Source of the DNA: Cladocopium goreaui
Taxonomy: Eukaryota; Sar; Dinophyceae; Suessiales; Symbiodiniaceae
Assembly (NCBI GenBank): GCA_947184155.2
Contig: CAMXCT020000278.1
Span: 1 to 64,000, forward strand
Length of the DNA stretch: 64,000 nucleotides
Direction of reading: 5' to 3'
Numbering within the stretch: position 1 is the first letter of the stretch; each line of letters starts with the position of its first letter. Under the pieces are notes generated by a model. It was not told the DNA's origin and made no database searches. It worked only from the letters and a program-made list of their open reading frames with translations. Positions 20,708-31,981 of this stretch are shown in pieces. A program made the translations under genes and the position numbers.

Positions 20708-23700
20708 CTCCCCAAAGGGGATAGTGACCCAGGTTTCACCATGCATGATCCATTCAATGAGATTGACTCCGTGGAGACTCTCCCAGTGCATGAAGTGGAC
20801 CCAGTTCAAGACTTTGCCCCACCTAGTGATAGTTTTACCCGGGGCCGTTTGTCCCAACCCGAGCAGGCGAATGCGGAAACAGATATCACTGCCACCGTCC
20901 CCATCACAGCGGAATCCTTGGTTTCCTCTACGTCAATTCCACCAACCATTTCAACTTCAATTTTAAAAACAGTTCCCTCAGGCAAATTTTTTCTCGATGT
21001 TTGTTCAGGTGTTACACGTCCGTTGTCGACAGCTGTATTGGAGCATGGCCACTCAGTTCTTTCTTTTGATGTTTTATTGGATTCGTCTATGGATATTTTA
21101 TCAGATGCGGCCTATGAGGATTTGTTGCGTGTCGCATCCAGTGGTCAGGTTGGTTATGGAGCGGCCAGCCCTTCCTGCTGTGAATATAGCAGACTCAAAC
21201 TTCGAAATGATGACGGTCCCAAGGCTCTACGATCACCAGAGCACTTGTCCGGTCTGCCCAATCTCACACCCTGGGAACTGCAACGTGTACAAGAGAGCTT
21301 TATGATGCTCTCTCGCTGTGTCGAGGTCCTCATGCTCTCTCGCTGTGTCGAGGTCCTCACCCTGGTTTTTCAAGCAGGCGGGCACGTCCATCTTGAACAA
21401 CCCTTGAACGCCATGTCATGGTTAGAGAAGGTAGTACGCCAATTTCTGCAATTGATTGGGGCTTCCTGTATCAACGTGGCAGCTTGCGCCTATGAGATGG
21501 ATGTTTACAAAGCCTGGATGTTTGCCTCGAGTTTTACAGGTCTTCGACCATTAGGCTGCATTTGTCAACATCCCCCTAATTCTCATGTTCGCCTTCAAGG
21601 TCTCCGAGACGATTCTGGTGCTTTTGCCAGTCGGGCGACGGCACAATACCCACAGAAACTGGCACAATTATTTGCCAACCTCGTGGCCCCATTACTGGAC
21701 ACATCAGCGTTGGACCTACAATGGTCATCTTTGGATGCCCTCATGCCAACCAAGCACCTGCCAGAGTATCCATTTGCGCAAATCGATGGGGGTGGAGCTT
21801 TTTCCCACCCGGACTGGAGTCAGGATAATCGTCAAGAACACGACTGGTTCAAGATGCTCCGCACTTCGTGGATGAACAGGATCATCTCTGAGCGATTGGA
21901 TAAGATCCTACTTGCGCATGTGGCGTCGGGCAACCCTTCACCTCCTTTTTCGATGGAAACTCTGACTCCATTCAAGGATGATCTGGAGAAATTCTTGGAG
22001 GCACATGGACATACACCAGATTGGTCAGTTCGACAACATCAACCAATACATCTTCATATTTTACATTCTTTACAAAAGATTATGCATGACGTCGATTTTA
22101 CATTATTACCCAGTTTATTGGAAGGTGTTCGAACTGGTTTTTCCGAGGCAATTCCTCCGTCGGGTATTTTTCCACCCAAAGAACGTACGGATATAGAACC
22201 CGATCCATTGTCAGCTCACCTCTCCAACTGGCAGAGTGCTGAAGAAGATCTACCATTAACCCGAGAACTGGTTCAGGAAGAAATTGACAAGGGATGGGTT
22301 TTTTCATATCAAGGTTCTTTGGAAGAAGCACAACAAGAATATCCGGCCGGAGTTGCTATTGGAAAATTGGGAGTGGCTCGCTCTGATAGTCGAGCCCCCC
22401 GATTAGTTGTAGACTCCAGCGTATGCGGCCTCAACGGTCGGTGTATCATACCGGAGAGGTCCACCCTCCCGACTGCCAAGGAGGTGTTACGTAGCTACCC
22501 TCTACGTCAGTGTCAGAGGAATCTAATGGGATTTTCTTTAGACGTTAAGGCTGCTCATAAAAGAATAGTTCTACATCCGGACGAATGCGGATTGGTAGGC
22601 TTTTCGTTAGAAGGACAGCTCTTCTTCTATAGAGTTACCCCATTTGGTGCAGTTTTCTCTGCCTTTTGGTGGGCGAGATTGGGTGGACTCCTTCTCCGTA
22701 TATTTCACCATTTGATCTGGTTGAGTCACACGGGATTTCTATATGTGGATGACTTCTTATTCTTTATGGAAGCCAACATGATGCCGCTGTCAGCCACATT
22801 GTTGTGTATTTTTTGCCAGCTTTTGGAAATTCCTATCAGCTGGAAGAAGACGGCCATGCACTCTTCCATTGACTATATTGGCTGGAAATTCAATTTCAAT
22901 GCAGGTATCGTGACAATCCCCATTGAAAAGATCCTCAAACTCCGAGGATACATCGAACATCTTATTTCCCAGCCACGAACTACTCGCAAGTCTTTGGAGA
23001 AACTTATTGGCCTGGCAATGTGGATTACTCAATTATTTCCCCTCATGCGGATCTGGATCCACTATTGGTACCACGACCTCTACACCATCCCGGCGACACA
23101 TTTCAGTATTGATGCTGGTACATGGCCTCGCATTCATCAATATTTAACACCTAATTTGACTTTTCATACAGCACCTTTGGGCTCCGCTATACCTATTTCA
23201 GGCAAGCTTATTGCAGTTCGACATCAAGCGGTATCCTCATTGGCGGATCTGACATTGTTACATATCAAAACGGATAACAGGATTTGGCTCAGGATTATCA
23301 ATCCGAATTCCTCCAAACGCAAGCTTCGTCCTGATTCTCTTCGCATTTTGAAGTTATTTGAACATTGGCTGATGGGTGTTTCTCCATCTCGACCAATGAG
23401 AGCGAAGCCATATTGGAATGGCGTTGCGGCAGCCGATGCATGTGCATCGGGTTCCTATTGCCAAATTGGAGGTTTCATCCGTCATCCTTCAGGAGTTCAA
23501 TTTTGGTTTTCTGAGAAATTTTCCCATGCTGATTTTGACACTTTGTCAATTCATTTAGACCCAAATATGCAACGAAGCATTGCTTCTTTTGAAACTTTAG
23601 CCCAAATTGCTTTAGTTTGGCTGGTGGCCACATCTTGGTTTTCGTATTCCGATTTGTGTGAAATCCCTGAGCGACAATACGGGAGCAGAGAGCGTGAGCA

Positions 23701-23990
23701 ACAAATTATTCACTACGACTCATCCTCTATGTCTCTTTGTCGAAATCCTCACGTGCCTGGCTTCGACAACTGGTATTGAATTGGATGTGAGCCATATTCC
23801 TGGCGCGGACAATGTCATAGCGGATGATCTGAGCAGATGGGATTTTTCCACTCCCATCCCACATGAATTTCAACCAAGTGAAAGGATTCATCTTTCACTC
23901 AATCAACTATTTCGTTGTTTACCTCAACCAACATTGCATCCTCCTGATTCAAAACTTCTTTGGAAACTCCCACATCCTCTTGTGATGTGA
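20708..23990 (+). pseudogene. pol: YR-1 Pol: methyltransferase-like, RT, RNase H (one frameshift)
   Basis: The frame continues from Gag past one UGA; an ATG also exists at 20741. First comes a domain with FLDVCSG (motif I-like), SPSCCEYS (motif IV-like) and LEQP (motif VI-like), resembling cytosine-5 methyltransferases. A 27-bp in-frame duplication (MLSRCVEVL twice) lies within it at 21305-21358. Reverse transcriptase follows with LDVKAAHKR and YVDD (near 22743), then an RNase H-like region (AAADACASG). A frameshift near 23665 moves the tail (SDNTGAES, ADNVIADDLSR) into another frame that stops at 23990. Otherwise intact, so recently active. Confidence 0.8.
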
Positions 23991-24062
23991 TCTGCTGGAA
24001 TGGTTCTCACTTCTGGTTTGGGCGTGTTTGGGCGATAACCATTATACCAGATAGTTGTTGTT

Positions 24063-24300
24063 TGGGTTGTTGATGCCATCTGGTCAAATGGTTTCGATTG
24101 AAGTATGGTCGAATCCAAACTGGATCCAACAGTGGGACAAACCATCCAGCAGATGAAAAGGGAGTGCGTTCTGAGATCGGAAGCGAGACATGGTCAAGCG
24201 GGAGGATTGAAGTTTCAGTTGTTTTTTGTGTTTTGGTTTGTTTGCGTTTTCTTTGCGGTTTCTAGATCTTGTCTCAAACAAATGAAAGTCCTTGAAGAAC
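24063..24300 (+). repeat. YR-1 repeat B1
   Basis: This 238-bp repeat recurs at 24643-24880 with one substitution seen (GAAGTATGG against GAAGTGTGG). It adjoins A2 directly, as the split-direct-repeat plan requires. Its end carries the 18-nt inverse complement of the A repeat. Confidence 0.85.
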
Positions 24301-24400
24301 GTTTAATGTACTTGTTCATTGTGTTTTGCAAGGAACTTCTTTGTGTTTCTATTCCATTTTGGCTCAAGGACTTTCATTTGTGCGTATACATTTTTCGTTT
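24301..24400 (+). repeat. YR-1 repeat A2 with second spliced-leader relic
   Basis: This is a copy of A1 with the relic at 24354-24368. A C-rich linker follows (24401-24642). Together with B1 it reconstitutes the junction expected in a circular intermediate. Confidence 0.85.
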
Positions 24401-24642
24401 CCCTCCCTCCCTCACCTTGTTCTCAATTCTTTACCACTATTGTATCAATAGTTCGATCTAGCTGTTTCACCCCATTTCTCTCATTGCTGTTCCGACTTTT
24501 GTTTCATCTGTGAAGCCTTTGTGCTCCTGGTTCTTTACAGTGCGTTGCACTAACAAACCGAGTGACGTGATGTCACGTTCAGTATTGTGACTGCTTCTAT
24601 GGCAATGCACAATCGTGCATCGGTGATGTCATCTCACCCGAA

Positions 24643-24880
24643 TGGGTTGTTGATGCCATCTGGTCAAATGGTTTCGATTGAAGTGTGGTCGAATCCAAAC
24701 TGGATCCAACAGTGGGACAAACCATCCAGCAGATGAAAAGGGAGTGCGTTCTGAGATCGGAAGCGAGACATGGTCAAGCGGGAGGATTGAAGTTTCAGTT
24801 GTTTTTTGTGTTTTGGTTTGTTTGCGTTTTCTTTGCGGTTTCTAGATCTTGTCTCAAACAAATGAAAGTCCTTGAAGAAC
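24643..24880 (+). repeat. YR-1 repeat B2 (right end)
   Basis: This copy of B1 forms the right end of YR-1. Copia gag resumes at 24881 in the frame left at 16171. Confidence 0.85.
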
Positions 24881-27017
24881 AGAGGGGTTCCAGAAGTGTT
24901 TGTTGATGGTCTTGGTAGGGCAGCTGATTCGTCGTTTGTGACTCCGCAGCCATTTGATGTTTTGCTTGGTTTTGGTGTTCAACAATCAAATCATGGAAAT
25001 TCACAGCAATTGGATGTCTTCGCCAAAAGCGAAAAATGGTTGACACCGGCACCAACACCAGTAGGAACTTGGAAGACAAGAGAAGAAGAGGTGTTAGGTT
25101 GGGCTGGCTATTTGGATGAGTTGTCATCCAGGGCAGCTGGTGGAAGCTTAGAATTTTCTGTCAAAATCCAGCATAGTAGGCGTTGGCCCGGTCCTATCAG
25201 ATGGAGTGCTCTCAGTGGAGCACAACAGGCAAGGTCTCGAAGGCTTATGTCCATCTTAAAAGCTGCGTTTCACGACAACCCCAGGTGTGTGGCGTTGGTG
25301 AACGCCTTCAGTGAGGGTGTGGCATTACATGGAGTAGGATCTAGTGACAGAGTGGCAGTGGCAGTAAACCAACAAGCAAACGGGTTTGAGCTGCTTAGGC
25401 AACTTACTCTTGAATTTTCTCTGAGGTCAAGATCCGAAGCGCTCTCACTAAGGACGCAGATTGCAGGGAGATCCTTTGTCCTGGCGGCGACACAAACATC
25501 GCCGAGTTCCTTGGTTAGTGATACTATCAGAAGAATTGATTATGAAGCCGCAGGGTTTCAAGGTTGCTAGGAACTCTCCCTATGCAGGTGGACACCACAG
25601 GACTGAAGCTGGCAGACTCAGACATGCTAGTTGTTCTGTTGAAAAGCCTGCCTGAAACAGCGAAGAATTATGTCCTCCACCACAGCGGCGCAGACAACTA
25701 TGAGTCTTACCGGAACGCTGCGATGCGGTGGGAAGAGCAACAACGCCTGTTCAGTGATTTCGAGACAACAGGTAACAATAAGAAAGTGAACTCTCTGGAG
25801 GGGAATGCAGAGAACCATTCCTTTGATGAGTTCGGCGTCGACGCGGTAGAAGGCCGATGCGGGAAGTGCGGAAGCAGAAGGCACACGCAGGATCTTGCAC
25901 CGCGGACGTCAGTAAGATCAGATGCTTTCGATGTGGGAAAGCAGGACATGTCAGTTTCAATTGCCCTGAGAATGGAAAAGGTAAGGGAATTGTAAAATCT
26001 GACACGTGGGACAAGAAAGGTTCCAAAGGAAAAGGCTCTAAAGGTAGCAAAGGGAAAGGAAAGAAAGGCAAATTGAATGAAGTTTCAGAGGATTGGACCG
26101 ACTGGACTGCTGAGAGTTGGGACGATGGTGACTATTGGTGGCATGACCAATGGCCGGAGAGCTGTGATGGTCAATGGGGAGTTTCGCAGACATGGTGGGA
26201 CGATGGTTCTGGATGGTATGGCGACGGGTATGGATATACCTGGCAACAGGGACCAGTCCAAAGTGCGGAACCGAGTGCAAGTCACGACAATAGGTCTGAT
26301 GTCCAAAGGACTGGCAGTGTCGGCAGCATGATCATAAATCCTTTGTTGTATGATTTGACATGTGAAACCACTGGAGGTCTTAGGTTTGTGCATGAGCATG
26401 AGTTTGCTGACATGGAAACCGAAAATGGGCTTGTGGTTGATTGCAAAGACTTTGAAAGTGAACTGACTGACATGGGTTGTGTGCTGGCAAGAGGTTGCGA
26501 CAGCTGTACTCATGAGTCAGAGTTTTCAGAAGATGAGCCGACTGACACGGGTTGTGTGCTGGCAAGAGGTTGCGACAGCTGTACTCGTGAGTCGGAAGGA
26601 GTGAGAAGTGAACTGGCTGACATGGGTTGTGTGCTGGCAAGAGGTTGCTGTACTCTTGGGTCAGAGTTTTCAGAAGATGAGCTGACTGACACGGGTTGTG
26701 TGCTGGCAAGAGGTTGCGACAGCTGTACTCGTGAGTCGGAAGGAGTGAGAAGTGAACTGGCTGACATGGGTTGTGTGCTGGCAAAGAGTTGCGACAGCTG
26801 TACTCATGAGCCATGGTTTTGTGGTTTGAAGTTTGGAGATGAAGTTGGACTTGGTGATAGTTCCAACTTAGAAACACGTTTTGTTAATGACCCCAGCCGA
26901 GACTTGTGTGCCACTGTACCGATGAAAGTCGTTTTGGTGCGTGCACATGATTGGTTTGACGAGCACAGAGAAGTTTCGGTTGAACAACAGATTAAACCTT
27001 ATTTCACAGGTCGCTGA
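24881..27017 (+). pseudogene. gag: Copia gag, second part, with two zinc knuckles and 25-residue repeats
   Basis: The central Gag domain (EKWLTPAP, FELLRQLTLEFS) is followed by a frameshift near 25560, a segment with LPMQVDTTGLKLADSD, and another near 25900. Two CCHC knuckles, C-x2-C-x4-H-x4-C, lie close together: CGKCGSRRH and CFRCGKAGH. A Lys-Gly-rich tract, a Trp-rich acidic region and five 25-residue repeats follow. A third frameshift near 27010 separates this part from the protease. All breaks look like single-base changes in an older element. Gag should coat the RNA in virus-like particles. Confidence 0.75.
26469..26815 (+). repeat. Five tandem 75-bp coding repeats in copia
   Basis: Units start at 26469, 26544, 26619, 26688 and 26763. 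Each encodes a cysteine-rich block (GCVLARGCDSCT). The third unit lacks six bases. Two alternating linkers (EFSEDE and EGVRSEL) show that a two-unit block was duplicated. Confidence 0.85.
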
Positions 27018-28397
27018 CAACACTGATGCTTCTTGGTGGCTTCTTGACTCTGGTGCATCTACAAGTGTTTTGGCTGAGTCGAACTTGTCAGCCTTCAGGT
27101 CAGTGCTGCAGGACAGTGAGGGGTTAGGTGGCTACAAAGCTGCCAATGGATCCTCAGTCAACATGTCAGGCACTGCTGAGATTGGAGTACAGATGCACAT
27201 GTCAGGCACATCAGGTGATGATTGGTGTTGGAAAAAGGCACGTTTGAATGTTTTGGTGGGTTCCATCCGGCACAACATTTTGTCAATCACTTCATTGGCA
27301 GATTCGGGATGGAGATTCACACAAGGTCCAAAAGGTTTTGATTTGTTTCATGAGAAGCTTGGAATGCATTGTCTTGATGTTGCATATTTTGCCAATTGTC
27401 CTTGGGTTCGTTTGTGTCCAGATGTTGGTAGTAGTAGTGCATACAGGTCTGACTTGACTGTGAGTAATACTCATGACTTTTCTGTCGCAGCTGTGTCTGG
27501 AGGAGACGACAATGAACTGGCACGTCACCGGAGACAGGGACATATTCCATTCAATCCGAATTGCTTGGAATGTGCCAAAGGTCGTTCCGTTTTTCAGCAC
27601 AGAAGAGACAAAGGTGACAGGAAAGAGGTTTCAATTCAGGCCGATTTTGCATTCCTCAATACAACAGGTGAGATCGTTGCAGACGAACTTCCAGGTTCTG
27701 TGAAGATCCTCGTGTTAACTGAGATGATGTCGAGGTGCATTGGCTATGTGGTGGTTGGAGAAGATGTCGAAGCAGCCAGGAGACAGATTGTTGTATGGCT
27801 TCAACATTTTGGCTTGACTTCGAAGGCAGTCTCCATTGATGTCCACACCGATAGCGAGAGGGCCGTGGGAGAGATCATTGGAAATTCCACTGGTCGATAC
27901 ACGTTCGCTATTCGCAGAGCCGCGCCACAGCAACATCGATCAATTGGGTCGGCTGAGCGAGCAGTTAGGGAATTAAAAGAATCCTTTTCTGTATTAAGAG
28001 CTGATCTGAATGCACAAGGGTTGGATGTCACGTTTTCACATGAGAATTTGGTTGATGTTTTGACGTATTTGGCTTTGTGCAACAACCATTTTTCAACATC
28101 GAGAGGTTCAGACAGAAGTCCATTGGAAATGGTTTCAGGAAGGAAGTTATCCAAACCAGTTTCGACTTTGTTTGGTGCTCAGGTTCTGGCCGAAATTCCT
28201 GATTCAATTCGGCAGCATTCACCACTTTCAACAAGGAATGTTGAGTGTACTTTCATTCACATGGGATTGGAACGAGGTCCAGTTGTGCAGGGTCTCATTC
28301 GTGTGGATGGCAAAGCTGAGTTGATGCGTTTTGTAGCTAGGAACATCAGGGCTATTTCACCTTTGAGATGGGATTTGAATTCGGGACAGGTGTTTTG
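27018..28397 (+). pseudogene. pol: Copia protease and integrase
   Basis: It starts with an aspartic protease (WWLLDSGAS near 27040). A zinc-binding region follows (HRRQGHIPFNPNCLECAKG, an H-x-C-x2-C arrangement) and an integrase core with IQADFAF, HTDSER and a Gly-Ser-Ala-Glu-Arg segment that would supply the third acidic residue. The frame is open from about 26960 to 28397, then breaks. Integrase should insert the double-stranded cDNA into the nuclear genome. Confidence 0.8.
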
Positions 28398-31300
28398 ACG
28401 CAGTTTGACACTGGGACTGTAGGTAGTAGACCCCAAATTGTGAATGACAGTGGAACTGCACCAGCTGATATGAGTCAGCTACCTCCTGAAGAGTTGCGAA
28501 AGTTGAAAGGTCAGAGTTTGCCGGCACCTTCACAGCCCAAACTTGTCTTGCCAGAGTCCAGCAGTGTGAAGAAGAAATCTGGTGAGTTGCGTTTGGCGCC
28601 AGCAGTGCCGTTAGCAAGATCGAATGTTGTCGTGACTCCACAGGAAGTTCCAGCAGAGCCGTCTCGAGTTTCTGTCACTCCATCTCCTACGTCACCAGCA
28701 GATACTGCAGATGTAGCCATTGGTAGTCCTGAGAGTTCTGAAAGAACTTCACCTGACGTATCACGTTTTGAACCGACTCGTCGATGTCCAGCATGTGAGA
28801 GTGGCATGGAAGCACCTGGTATTAGGCACAATAAGGAATGTAGAAGCGTTTTTCTGAGTTTGAGGAACAACGGAGAAAGGAAAGGCGTGTTGAACCTGCA
28901 CTCTCTCCGGAGAGCCCTGTAGTTGTACCCCAGGTTCAGGTACCAGTGCAAGAGGTCGATGATGATGATGTGGTACCAACACCTGAGTCCGCTCGGCGAC
29001 AGCCGGAAACACAGGTTGAGTACACTAGAAGGTTTAAAAGGAAAGCTGAGACCGACCGAGAACAGTTGGAAAGAGAGATCCGTGAAGATTCTGAGGAACT
29101 GCTTCAAACAAACATGGATTTTGATTGGTTTTGGGTTGGTAGTGGTGAACCTGTGTTGGTTGCGAGTTTGGGTACACTTGAAGGTCCAGCGTCTTTTGTT
29201 CCGGCAACATCTCCAGAAATGTTTTCTGGTTCTCTTGATTCTGTTTGTTTCAATCGAGGCAATGAGCATGATTCTGTGAAGATGCGTCTTGGAGGTCAAG
29301 ATGTCTTAGTTTGGAAACCGGACAGTATCATAGATGACCAGAGTTTGCAAGAGCTTGATTTGGAACAAGGTTTCAAAGGTATGCAAGAGGAGGTTAGGAA
29401 CTTGGAACACTGCAAGACTGGCCGCATCATCACCCAGTCAGAACTGGACGATATGAAGAAGGCTGTTCCGAACCTTCGTTTGATCCAGTCGAGGTGGGTT
29501 GCAGCTTACAAAAGCAGTGAGAGGGTTCGAACCAGGATTGTTGCGAAGGACTTCAATCGTGGCTCCTCAGTTAGATCTTTGGGATTTAGTAGTCCGACTC
29601 CTTCGATTGAAAGTGTTCATTTGGTGCTTGCAATGGCAGCGACACGGAAGATGCTTTTGCGTGCATTGGACGTGAGTCATGCCTTCATGCATAGCCCATT
29701 GGGAACTGGTGTACATGTTGTCTTGAAAATGCCGTTGCCGATTAGCTTTCCATCAGGTGAAGCGACCTACTATTTGCTTGAAAAGGCATTGATCGGGTTA
29801 CGTGATGCTTCACTGGCATGGTTGCAGCTTTTGACATTTACGGTTGAACATGTAGGCCTTTGGTCTGATTCGTTGGAACCGTGTGTGTATGGTGGACAGA
29901 TTGTGAAAGATGGTCATGAACTTGGATTTTGCTTGTGTGTAGTGTACGTTGATGACATCTTGTTGTTGTCGACCACTATGGAAGCCGAGGAACATGTGGT
30001 TGCAACTTTGTCGTCTGTAGTGCCTGTGAAGACAACTGGAGAGATCGGAGAAGAGGGAGGATCCCTGACCTTTATCGGTCGTGTCATCAAGAGAGAAAGA
30101 GATTCCTCTGAGATCACTCTGGGTGTTGATGCACATTATCTTGACTCTACGTTTCTGGATTATGGTGTGACCCGTGGGTCTGAGAATGTTCCTGACATTT
30201 CAGGACATCTTGAGAAAACACTCACGGATAGCAACTTTCAGAAACCTTTGTCAGATGAAGCATACTCACGCTTCAGGAAGGCGTTGGGAAAATTGCTTTG
30301 GTTATCACAGGCGCGTCATGACTTGAAAACATGGATGTCTGTTCTTGGAACGCAACAAGCGAAACCTATGCACGGGACTGAGCAAGCATGGAAAGCAGTC
30401 TTGAGATTCTTGTATGTTGACATGCATGCATGCTTGTGTCTACCGAGCAGAGATGAGACCATCATGAGTCAGGTTGACGATGCTCAACTGAGATCAGTCC
30501 ATCTCCACTCTTTCAGCGATGCATCACATGCGCCGTATCGTTTCAACAACCGCAAAGGTGTTAGCGGTGGAGCTGTTTTCTTTGAGAGGTCTTTGGTAAG
30601 GTCTCTGAGCCGACAGCAGCAAGCTTTGAGTCTGAGTTCATGTGAAGCAGAGCTCTATGGTTTGCAATCTGTGTGTCAAGAAAGTGTTGCGTTTGGAAGA
30701 TTGGTTCACCGTCTTCTTTTTGCACTTCATGAGATTGATGAGCCAGAAGAAGTTGTGATTTGGCTGGAGAGCGATTCAAGCTCCGCATTGCAACTTGTGA
30801 GATCCATGGACGTGCCACGACGTTCGCGACATATTGAGATAAGATTGCATTGGTTACGAGAGCAGATGAGAGAGGGTTTGTTGAAATTGAGACACAGAAG
30901 TGGTGTTGAAAATCCAGCAGATCTTTTCACTAAATGCTTGAGTGCTAAAGCTTTCTATAAGCACCGATATGCTCTTGGGATTGTTGTTCCAGATGGTTTG
31001 ACAGCTGAGTTAGCAGAACTTCGTGAGCTGTGTGTGTTGCAGCAGGTGTTGACTCAGGGTTCTTCAATTGCGATTGTAGAACTGTGTTGTTCGGAACATT
31101 CGAACTTGAGAAAGGTTTGTGAAGTTTCAAAGGTCCCATACATTGGTGTAGTTGCTAAGGTGCAGAGTTCTGGAACGTTGAGTCGTGTAGCTGTTTGCAT
31201 TCGACAGTGGAAGAACTCGTCATGTCCACCTTGGGTGCATATTCATGCATCGACTCCTTGTGGAAGTGGAAGTCCGCTTCGCAATTTCAATCCGGACTCA

Positions 31301-31508
31301 GTCACTGAAAAGGATCAGGAATGGGATGAGATCATCAACGCGATTGGTGGTTACTTCAAACATGCAGACTCATGTTCGTTTGAGCTTCCAGAACGAAATA
31401 CCATTTGGTCCCGACCTGAGACAGTGAATCTTTTGGAAAGTTTTGACATGAGGCATGAGGCTTTGGTGAGGTTGTGCAAGACTGGATTTCAGAACAAGGA
31501 TGGTATTC
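28398..31508 (+). pseudogene. pol: Copia RT, RNase H and C-terminal methyltransferase-like domain
   Basis: After frameshifts near 28397 and 28915 the frame is open. The RVT_2-type reverse transcriptase shows RTRIVAKDFNRG, ALDVSHAFMHSPL and YVDDILLL (near 29950). RNase H shows FSDASHA, SSCEAELYGL and NPADLFTKCLS. After it comes an unusual domain with IVELCCSEHSNL (motif I-like), STPCGSGS (motif IV-like) and FELPERNTIW (motif VI-like). YR-2 cuts the frame at 31508; it resumes at 48891 for about 14 codons (IPIGKTLKFVS) and ends near 48932. Confidence 0.8.
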
Positions 31509-31981
31509 GCACTCGCGACTTGTTGCGACTGTGTATTTGTAAGTAAGTAACCTGTTGTATTGGTCCGGTTCCTGACCTTTACGCGGTTACCGGTTCTCCC
31601 CTTGGTGTACTCTCCCTCTACGCGATCCTCCTGGTTTGACGCGTTGCGTTCTCGTGTGCACACCGGTATTGCGGAAGTCTTTGTGTGCACTCGGAAGTTA
31701 TGACCTGGAAACACAACAGTTAGTAAAACCTAACTTGCAACAAAGAAAATCTGAAAGATTCAGTTGCCCTGTTTCCTGGTCCGGTCTTTTTGGTTTTGTT
31801 TTTTATGTTTCTTGATTTCACGGAAGATGAAATCACAGATTGGGAAATTGGAATGCTTAAACGTTTTGACATACACAAGGGTTATGTCAACGGTTTTTTG
31901 TACATGTGAACACTTTGAATTCTTTGAATGTATGTTACATCAGTGGATCAAAGATGAAAGGGTTGGAGCAAATTTTTGTAG
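31509..31981 (+). repeat. YR-2 repeat A1
   Basis: This 473-bp left end matches 48051-48524. Its 3' part overlaps the open frame leading into the YR gene, so A2 carries a duplicate of that region. A block with TAAGTAAG (about 31538-31552) is inversely related to the end of B. Confidence 0.85.

Larger units (their letters stand above)
16172..24880 (+). mobile_element. YR-1: tyrosine-recombinase retrotransposon with split direct repeats
   Basis: The order is A1 (16172-16271), a small Cys/His ORF, YR gene, GGT-dyad array, CCCH Gag, Pol, B1 (24063-24300), A2 (24301-24400), a 242-base linker and B2 (24643-24880). A1 equals A2 and B1 equals B2 apart from one substitution seen in B. The insertion into copia gag leaves no target duplication and rejoins in frame, as expected for recombinase-mediated insertion. 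Confidence 0.85.

Noticed and set aside
16164-24887. AACAGAG target-site duplication around YR-1
   Set aside because: The right-hand AACAGAG is made of the last three bases of B2 plus four bases of flank, so it is not a true duplication.
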